From positions 1 through 36,364 of the forward strand of contig UQSB01000019.1 in the NCBI GenBank assembly GCA_900543505.1: DNA of 36,364 nucleotides, in the 5' to 3' direction. The notes below the pieces were generated by a model, which saw only the letters and a program-made list of their open reading frames with translations, made no database searches and had not been told where the DNA came from. Of the stretch, positions 30,815 to 36,364 are shown one piece after another (the first letter of the stretch is position 1; each line of letters begins with the position of its first letter). This DNA comes from an uncultured Collinsella sp. (lineage in GTDB: Bacteria > Actinomycetota > Coriobacteriia > Coriobacteriales > Coriobacteriaceae). A program made the position numbers and the translations under genes.

Positions 30815-32074
30815 ATGAAATACACCAAGCTCGAGCGTAACTGGGTCATGTACGATGTGGGAAACTCGGCCCTCGTGCTGCTCAATACCTCGGTGGTGCC
30901 CATCTACTTTAACGCCATCAATACCGGTGCTTCCTCGGCAGACCTGGTGGTCGCTTGGGGCAACGCTCAGACGATTGCCTCGCTGGTCATTGCCATGCTC
31001 ATGCCCATTCTGGGCGCGCTTGCCGATTACGCCGGCAACAAGATCAAGTTCTTCTTGGGCTTCTTCCTCACGGGCCTGGTTCTTTGCCTGGCGCAGGCTA
31101 TCCCAATGTCCGCCATGGCATTTTTGACCGTGTACGTGCTGTGCACCATCGGCCTTAACTCTTCTATGACGTTCTACGACGCCATGCTGCCCGACATTAC
31201 CACCGACGAGCGCATGGACGCCGTGTCCAGCTCGGGCTATGCCTGGGGCTACATCGGTTCCACCGTGCCGTTCATCATCTGCCTGGCGCTTATCATGGGT
31301 GGTTCCGCTCTTGGTATCCCCACCATGCTGGCAACGCGTCTGTCGTTTGTCATCACCGGCGCCTGGTGGCTCATCTTTACCCTGCCGCTCATTCGCACCT
31401 ATAAGCAGAAGTACGGTCGCGAGCGTGGTCCCGAGGACACCATCGGCCACATCGTGGGCGGCGTGTTCTCCGAGGTCGGACACACCATGCGCGAGATCGC
31501 CCACAACAAGACCGTGCTGGTCTACATGATCGCGTTCTTCTTCTACATCGACGGCGTGCACACGGTCATTTCCATGGCAACCAGCTATGGATCGGCTTTG
31601 GGCATCGACTCGACCCAACTGGTGCTGGCTCTGCTCGTTACGCAGTTTGTGGCCTTCCCGTCCGCCATCATCTACGGCAAGCTTGCCGGTCGCGTGGGCA
31701 CGCTCAATATGATCTTGGTGGCCGTCGCCGCCTATATGGGTATCGTGCTCTTTGCCGCGTTCTTCCTCAAGACCGCCTTTGAGTTTTGGGTGCTTGCCAT
31801 TTTGGTCGGCCTGTTCCAAGGCGGCGTGCAGGCGCTGAGCCGCAGCTACTTTGGCCGCATTATTCCCAAGGAAAAGTCCAACGAGTACTACGGCTTCTTT
31901 GATATCTTTGGCCGCTATGCAAGCGTTATGGGCACCTTCCTGGTGTCGGTCGTCACCTCGCTGACCGGCAACCCGTCGCTGGGCGTCCTGTCTATCGGCG
32001 TGCTGCTGGTGGTGGGCTTTGTGCTGCTGGTCCGTCTGTCCCGCATGTCTCAGACGGCAGAGCAGGCCGCATAG
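30815..32074 (+). CDS. MFS transporter, UMF1/Atg22-like
   Basis: A 419-residue membrane protein with about 12 membrane segments. NWVMYDVGNSALVLLNT near the N-terminus is typical of the UMF1/Atg22 family; a charged loop after segment 6 (YKQKYGRERGPED) splits two halves. Family members are thought to export amino acids or other small molecules, but bacterial substrates are unknown. ATG 30815 follows GAAGGG. It appears to be transcribed alone; a terminator-like hairpin lies about 115 bp downstream. Confidence 0.85.
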   Translation: MKYTKLERNWVMYDVGNSALVLLNTSVVPIYFNAINTGASSADLVVAWGNAQTIASLVIAMLMPILGALADYAGNKIKFFLGFFLTGLVLCLAQAIPMSAMAFLTVYVLCTIGLNSSMTFYDAMLPDITTDERMDAVSSSGYAWGYIGSTVPFIICLALIMGGSALGIPTMLATRLSFVITGAWWLIFTLPLIRTYKQKYGRERGPEDTIGHIVGGVFSEVGHTMREIAHNKTVLVYMIAFFFYIDGVHTVISMATSYGSALGIDSTQLVLALLVTQFVAFPSAIIYGKLAGRVGTLNMILVAVAAYMGIVLFAAFFLKTAFEFWVLAILVGLFQGGVQALSRSYFGRIIPKEKSNEYYGFFDIFGRYASVMGTFLVSVVTSLTGNPSLGVLSIGVLLVVGFVLLVRLSRMSQTAEQAA

Positions 32075-32188
32075 GAACTTGCCGGTAATTGCGTCCGCCG
32101 CGATACTCTTTTGGGGTTATCCGCAATAAACATTCTGACTTTCGAACAATGATTAGCCCAAGTGGGTATGATGGAGTCAGCTAGGTCG

Positions 32189-32224
32189 CGGGGCGTCGCC
32201 TGTGTTTGGCGGCGTCCCGTTTTT
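32189..32224 (+). terminator. Terminator or leader attenuator upstream of the glycosyltransferase
   Basis: GGGGCGTCGCC (32190-32200) pairs with GGCGGCGTCCC (32208-32218) with two G-U pairs, extended by C32189-G32219. Five T residues follow at 32220-32224. A TATGAT at 32167-32172 just upstream could be a -10 box, which would put this hairpin in the glycosyltransferase leader as an attenuator. The simpler view is that it ends the MFS transcript. Confidence 0.8.
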
Positions 32225-32245
32225 GTGTTGCAGGGAGGGTAAGGC

Positions 32246-33433
32246 ATGAACGCCACGGTCGTGATTCCAACGTATTGGGCGGGCGATGACGCTTGCGCAA
32301 ACGCCCCTGGCACCTATGACCATTCGACGCGTCTCAACGCCGACAATCCCGAACTCGACCGCTGCCTGGCCTCGCTTGAGCAGGTACGTGACATCCCGCG
32401 CATCATCCTTTTGGTGGTCTGTCCCGTTTCTGCCACAGCCGATGTGTCGCTGCGCGTGCACGAGATTGTCGACGCGCATCCCACGCTCAAGGTCACCGTT
32501 GTTACCAACACCCAGGCCTCGCGCATCGCAGACCGGGTTGCTCAGATCGCGCCCAAGGGTTCGGGCGAGTGCGTGAGCCTGCGAGGTTACGGTGCCATCC
32601 GCAACATGGGGCTAGCCTGTGCCGCTGTGCTGGGGCATGACGCGGTTATCTTTTTGGATGACGATGAGACTGTCATCGACGCCGACTTTATGAAGCGCGC
32701 GACCTATGCGTTGGGGCAGCAGACGCGTCAGGGCTTGCCGATCTTGGTCAAGAGCGGCTATTTCTACGATCGCGACGGCTCGCCGCTGGCTCCCACGGAC
32801 AAGGCGGGCATCTGCCATCGTTGGTGGACCAAGCGCATCGAGTTCAACCGTTGGATGAAAAAGGCGCTCTCGGGCACCCGCATCTCGCGCTCCAACTACG
32901 TGTGCGGCGGCCTGATGGCCCTGCACGCCCGCGCCTTTACGCGTGTGGCCTTTGACCCGTTTATCACCCGCGGCGAGGACTTGGATTACCTCTTTAACAT
33001 GCGCATGTTTGGCTACGACGTGTGGTTCGATAACGAGTGGACCGTGCGCCATCTGCCTCCGGAGTCCGAAAAGCGCTCACCGCGCTTTATGCAGGATGTA
33101 TACCGTTGGTACTACGAACGGGCCAAGTTGACATTCGCCGCGCATCAAAAGGAGCTCATTCCCGTTACGGCGGCATCGCTCATGCCCTACCCGGGCCCGT
33201 GGATTTCGCGCGAGCTCGACGACCGCGTGCGCAAGACCGCTATGGTCCGCAGCGTGTTTACCCGCGAGCATGAGGGCTACCTGCGCATCTGGCGCCATGG
33301 TATCGACGAGGCAAAGGCCTATGCACGCCAAAACGCTGCAAGCTACCTGCGTTTCCAGAGCTTTTGGCCCAAGATCATGGACGGGCTTTGGCGTGACGCA
33401 CAACTGATCAGTATCCTGGAGGGGGCCGAATGA
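32246..33433 (+). CDS. Glycosyltransferase family 2-like protein
   Basis: A 395-residue soluble protein. The N-terminal TVVIPTYWAGDD is a GT-A nucleotide-sugar fold start. FLDDDETVID near residue 136 holds the DXD metal motif. RGEDLDYLFNMRMFGYDVWF matches the acceptor-side ED motif of GT2 enzymes. No membrane segment is present, so it probably works on the inner membrane face or in the cytosol. Donor and acceptor sugars are unknown. ATG 32246 follows GGGAGGGTAAGG. Its stop overlaps the start of the kinase gene (ATGA), so the three genes to 35562 form one operon. Confidence 0.82.
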   Translation: MNATVVIPTYWAGDDACANAPGTYDHSTRLNADNPELDRCLASLEQVRDIPRIILLVVCPVSATADVSLRVHEIVDAHPTLKVTVVTNTQASRIADRVAQIAPKGSGECVSLRGYGAIRNMGLACAAVLGHDAVIFLDDDETVIDADFMKRATYALGQQTRQGLPILVKSGYFYDRDGSPLAPTDKAGICHRWWTKRIEFNRWMKKALSGTRISRSNYVCGGLMALHARAFTRVAFDPFITRGEDLDYLFNMRMFGYDVWFDNEWTVRHLPPESEKRSPRFMQDVYRWYYERAKLTFAAHQKELIPVTAASLMPYPGPWISRELDDRVRKTAMVRSVFTREHEGYLRIWRHGIDEAKAYARQNAASYLRFQSFWPKIMDGLWRDAQLISILEGAE

Positions 33434-34773
33434 TCGACCGCCGCGCCCAGCGCGATAGTTCATTATCAATCTTTCGCATCATTGCCGTTGCCTGCGCCAT
33501 TTGCGTGCTGGTGTACTTTATTTTTGCCCTGGTGACCGGTATCGAGCCGATTGCCACGGTGATTGCCTGCGCGCTGCTGTGCATCTTTCTGTGCATCTTT
33601 ATCTTTTTGACGCTCAATCCCGATTCGGTGCGCTCCCAGTACACCGAGGAGACGCTCTCGGTGGCCTCGGCCATGCTCGAGGACATTAAGGGCGGTCTGA
33701 CGCAGGAGTCGGCGCGTTTGGTGTGTCAGCGCATTTTGCCCGAGACGCGCGCCATGACGGTGGCCATCACCGACGAGGACAACGTGCTTGCCTGCGCGGG
33801 CGAGTTTGAGGAAAAGCTACTGCCAGATTCTCCCATCCACACGCTTGCCACACGCTACGTTATCGAACATGGCATCGTGCAATCGTTCAACCGTATGGTG
33901 GATGTCGTGGGCTCGGACGGCTCGCACAACCAAGTCCCCGCCGGCATTATCGCCCCCATCAAGGTGGGCGATCGTACCGTCGGCACGCTCAAGTTCTACT
34001 ACAAGACCCCGCGCGCCGTCGACCGCACCCAGTACGCGCTTGCCTCGGGCTTTGCCGAGATCTTGTCCACGCAGCTCGCCATCCACGAGCTCGAGGTGCA
34101 AAAGGAACTCACAGCGCGCGCCGAGGTGCGTGCGCTGCAGGCGCAGATTAACCCGCACTTCCTGTTCAACACGCTGAACACCATTGCATCGTTTACGCGC
34201 ACCGACCCGCTGCGGGCCCGCGAACTGCTGCGCGAGTTCTCGTCGTTCTATCGCGCCACGCTCGACAACTCGGGGTCGCTTATCCCGGTCTCGCGCGAGG
34301 TTGCCCAGACCAAGCGCTACCTGACGTTTGAGAAGGCGCGCTTTGGCGAGGACCGCGTACTGGCGACCTTCGATGTCTCCGAGGATGTCGAGGACACGTT
34401 GGTCCCGGCCTTTGTAATACAGCCCATCGTCGAGAACGCCGTGCGGCATGGCATGGGCGATGACGGTGCCCTGCGGATCGATGTGACCGTCCATCAAGAC
34501 GGCGACGACGCAATCCTGATTGCCGTAGCCGACAACGGTGTGGGCATGGACGAGGGCACCGCCGCCAGGCTGTTTGATGAGCGCTCCGCCCGCCCCGATG
34601 CCAGTTCCCCGCAAGGCGGCGGCGCCGGTGTGGCCATGCACAATATTTCTGAGCGCATCCATCGCTTTTATGGACCGCACTCCTATACGCGCGTCGAATC
34701 GGCGCCGGGCAAGGGCACCAAAGTGCTCCTGCACCTTGATTTGTCAGAGAGCATCTTTGACATTCAAGAGTAA
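33430..34773 (+). CDS. LytS-type sensor histidine kinase (second copy)
   Basis: A 447-residue kinase with two membrane segments (about 15-37 and 41-62), a GAF-like region (about 80-215), phospho-His243 in NPHFLFN, and an HATPase domain (N-box IVENAVRHG, G1 VADNGVGMD). The architecture and many stretches match the kinase at 27517, for example TALASGFAD against YALASGFAE, both followed by STQLA. ATG 33430 overlaps the glycosyltransferase stop by 4 bp, so translation is coupled. It signals to the regulator at 34846. The stimulus is unknown; coupling to a glycosyltransferase hints at envelope sensing. Confidence 0.9.
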   Translation: MIDRRAQRDSSLSIFRIIAVACAICVLVYFIFALVTGIEPIATVIACALLCIFLCIFIFLTLNPDSVRSQYTEETLSVASAMLEDIKGGLTQESARLVCQRILPETRAMTVAITDEDNVLACAGEFEEKLLPDSPIHTLATRYVIEHGIVQSFNRMVDVVGSDGSHNQVPAGIIAPIKVGDRTVGTLKFYYKTPRAVDRTQYALASGFAEILSTQLAIHELEVQKELTARAEVRALQAQINPHFLFNTLNTIASFTRTDPLRARELLREFSSFYRATLDNSGSLIPVSREVAQTKRYLTFEKARFGEDRVLATFDVSEDVEDTLVPAFVIQPIVENAVRHGMGDDGALRIDVTVHQDGDDAILIAVADNGVGMDEGTAARLFDERSARPDASSPQGGGAGVAMHNISERIHRFYGPHSYTRVESAPGKGTKVLLHLDLSESIFDIQE

Positions 34774-34845
34774 AATAAAAGGCTATGGGCTCAACGCCAA
34801 GCGGCGGATGCCCGGCGTAGTTTGTTGACGAAAGGTTTAATCCCT

Positions 34846-35562
34846 ATGCTGCGTGCGATGATTGTGGATGATGAGGCCCCGGCCCGTTCGGAACTTCGCT
34901 TCTTGCTCGAGCAGACGGGCAAGATCGGCACGATCACTGAGGCGTCGAGCGTCCGCTCCGCCATTGAGATGTTGATGGAAAGCCGCGTCGATGTCGTATT
35001 TCTCGATATCTCGATGCCCGGTGCTTCTGGTCTGCAGCTTGCCGAGGCACTGCATAAGCTTAAGAATCCGCCGGCGATTGTGTTTGTGACCGCGTATAGC
35101 GATCATGCCGTCGAGGCGTTCGACGTAGATGCCGTCGATTACCTAATGAAGCCGGTTGAGGAGGCACGCCTGGATCGCGCGATCGAGAAGGTCATGCAGC
35201 GCGCCAAGCCCGTCACGGACAGCAAGGCCACCATCGAGCGCATTCCGGTGGAAAAGGGCGGCCGTAAGGTCCTCATTCCCGTGGATGACATTCGCTTCAT
35301 CATGGCCAAGGACGATTACTCCTGTATCTATACCGTCGATGATCGTTTTCTATCGACGACTTCGCTGGCTCAGTTCGAGGCCAAGCTTTGCGACTTTGGC
35401 TTCTTTCGCGTTCATCGCCGCTATATCGTCAACTTGGCGTGCGTCACAGATGTCGAGACGGTGCCCTCGGGCGCTATCCAGCTGGGCATTACGGGCGTCG
35501 ATGAACGCGTGCCGGTCTCGCGCCGCCGCGTTGTGCCGCTCAAGAAGGCCCTGAGCCTCTAG
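34846..35562 (+). CDS. LytTR-family response regulator (second copy)
   Basis: A 238-residue regulator. The receiver domain has D8-D9, phospho-acceptor D54 in FLDISMPG, and VFVTAYS and LMKPVEE for the switch residues. The LytTR domain ends with FFRVHRRYIVNL and VPVSRRRVVPLKKAL. It is co-directional with the kinase, 72 bp downstream. ATG 34846 was preferred; GAAAGG lies about 12 bp upstream, slightly far, and a TTG at 34822 is an alternative. It is a close relative of the regulator at 28942 and probably recognises a similar but distinct direct repeat. Confidence 0.92.
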   Translation: MLRAMIVDDEAPARSELRFLLEQTGKIGTITEASSVRSAIEMLMESRVDVVFLDISMPGASGLQLAEALHKLKNPPAIVFVTAYSDHAVEAFDVDAVDYLMKPVEEARLDRAIEKVMQRAKPVTDSKATIERIPVEKGGRKVLIPVDDIRFIMAKDDYSCIYTVDDRFLSTTSLAQFEAKLCDFGFFRVHRRYIVNLACVTDVETVPSGAIQLGITGVDERVPVSRRRVVPLKKALSL

Positions 35563-35569
35563 CACACTG

Positions 35570-35617
35570 GCCCCGCAGCCCTGTAGACCAATTGTCTGCG
35601 GAGCCGTGGGGCTTTTT
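35570..35617 (+). terminator. Terminator of the glycosyltransferase-kinase-regulator operon
   Basis: GCCCC (35570-35574) pairs with GGGGC (35608-35612), followed by five T residues. The alternative inner pair CCGCAG (35573-35578) with CTGCGG (35596-35601) suggests a branched or competing fold. Confidence 0.75.
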
Positions 35618-35653
35618 GTATATACGTCGAATCGGTTTTGCAGAAGGGATCCC

Positions 35654-36121
35654 ATGAACAGTGCAAGCGCCAAGCGCATCGACATCATCTCGGACACCCA
35701 CGGCTATCTTTCGCCCGCGCTTCTGGACGAGCTCAAGGGCGCAGATCTGATCATCCACGCCGGAGACCTCACCTCAGAGATGGATTACGAGCATCTATGT
35801 ACCATCGCCCCCGTGCGAGCGGTCCTAGGAAACAACGACTACTACCGCGACTACGGCCCGGATGTAGACCGTCTGGCCCTCTTCACCTACGAAGGCCTCA
35901 AATTCGCCGTAGCCCACTACCGTGAAGACCTGCCCGTGGGATCCGTAGACGTAGCCATCAACGGTCACACCCACGTAACCAAAGAAGCCCAAGTAGGCCG
36001 CTGCTTGGTACTCAACCCAGGCAGCGCCAGCTATCCAAGAGGCACCCGAGGCCCCACCATGGCCAGAATGCTCGTAAAGGACGGCAAGATCCTGAGCACC
36101 AAGTTTATTGACTTGGACTAA
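35654..36121 (+). CDS. YfcE/MJ0936-family metallophosphoesterase
   Basis: A 155-residue calcineurin-like phosphoesterase. The metal motifs are in order: DTHGYLS near residue 15, HAGDL near 35, GNND near 58, HYRED (a lone His) near 95 and NGHTHV near 105. Such enzymes hydrolyse phosphodiesters; the natural substrate is usually unknown. ATG 35654 follows GAAGGGA; the frame extends upstream to 35606 without similarity. It is monocistronic with terminators on both sides. Its 3' half uses more A-ending codons than the neighbouring genes. Confidence 0.9.
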   Translation: MNSASAKRIDIISDTHGYLSPALLDELKGADLIIHAGDLTSEMDYEHLCTIAPVRAVLGNNDYYRDYGPDVDRLALFTYEGLKFAVAHYREDLPVGSVDVAINGHTHVTKEAQVGRCLVLNPGSASYPRGTRGPTMARMLVKDGKILSTKFIDLD

Positions 36122-36128
36122 CCGCAAC

Positions 36129-36166
36129 AAAAACGGGGGATGCAGATCGCGTCTCCCGTTTTTCTT
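36129..36166 (+). terminator. Terminator of the phosphoesterase gene
   Basis: AAAAACGGG (36129-36137) pairs with CCCGTTTTT (36155-36163), then CTTT. The A-rich 5' arm also makes it usable from the opposite strand. Confidence 0.85.
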
Positions 36167-36182
36167 TGAGCCAAAGGCCGAA

Positions 36183-36267
36183 GTTCAACAAGATCCATCA
36201 GACCAACCCCGCCGCGGAGCACGCGGGCTAGCCGCGCAGCGGCGCGCGCCCGCAAAACTGGTTGAAC
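36183..36267. repeat. Nested GC-rich palindrome near the window end
   Basis: GTTCAAC (36183-36189) pairs with GTTGAAC (36261-36267). Inside, GCGGGC (36223-36228) pairs with GCCCGC (36248-36253), and GCCGC (36231-36235) pairs with GCGGC (36239-36243). It lies outside any gene and could be a structured RNA or a dispersed repeat. Confidence 0.5.
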
Positions 36268-36338
36268 AATGTGACGGCAGGGAGGGTCTCCGGGGCCGGC
36301 TGGCGCGGGTTAAGTTTGTCGCGAGTTCCGCACGCAAA

Positions 36339-36361
36339 GGAAAGCACTTAATGTGCTTTCC
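36339..36361 (-). terminator. Hairpin at the window edge, possibly a terminator for a minus-strand gene
   Basis: GGAAAGCAC (36339-36347) pairs with GTGCTTTCC (36353-36361) around a 5-nt loop. On the minus strand it is followed by TTTG. The gene it would serve lies beyond the window. Confidence 0.5.
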
Positions 36362-36364
36362 GTC

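Overview
The window is high-GC bacterial DNA with dense genes, good Shine-Dalgarno sites and strong GC3 bias. The gene set suggests a strictly anaerobic, saccharolytic gut actinobacterium of class Coriobacteriia, most likely Collinsella. It includes a PTS with a GH4 phospho-glucosidase, an [FeFe] hydrogenase, an EFR1-type flavodoxin-ferredoxin, FucO, carbamate kinase and paired LytS/LytTR systems. The genus is an inference from gene content, since no rRNA or other marker gene is present.

Layout. (1) 1-1723: the RG-rich end of a probable DEAD-box helicase, a 550-bp gap with an inverted pair of a conserved motif and a LytTR-like direct repeat, then an EFR1-family ferredoxin. (2) 1839-6561: an alpha-glucoside PTS operon (IIA, LicT/BglG antiterminator, IICB, GH4 6-phospho-alpha-glucosidase). 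Its leader appears to hold an antiterminator hairpin that competes with a terminator stem. (3) 6747-12825: a tight operon of a GltD-like flavoprotein fused to a NuoF-type Fe-S domain, an [FeFe] hydrogenase, a lipoprotein binding protein and a single-chain ABC permease-ATPase. (4) 12846-17424: an orphan RelB/DinJ-like antitoxin between two copies of a 30-bp repeat, a CPBP protease, a convergent YgiQ radical SAM protein and a YoaK membrane protein. (5) 17358-21569: an AT-rich patch with an unrecognised gene, FucO, and an AAA/DUF4143 ATPase preceded by 34-bp tandem repeats. (6) 21879-27485: carbamate kinase, two large palindromes, a membrane-anchored C39-like peptidase, an APC permease and an amidohydrolase. 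(7) 27517-36121: two LytS-type kinase/LytTR regulator pairs, a Zn-dependent phospholipase C-like protein, a UMF1-type MFS transporter, a glycosyltransferase translationally coupled to the second kinase, and a YfcE-like phosphoesterase.

How the parts fit. The PTS operon imports and phosphorylates an alpha-glucoside, which the GH4 enzyme then cleaves. The operon probably controls itself through its own antiterminator. The hydrogenase and GltD-like subunit would balance NAD(P)H and H2, while the role of the attached ABC importer is unknown. The two kinase/regulator pairs have the same architecture and probably arose by duplication. No tRNA, rRNA, CRISPR array, insertion-sequence transposase or prophage was seen. 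The unexplained structure is mostly intergenic palindromes and repeats.
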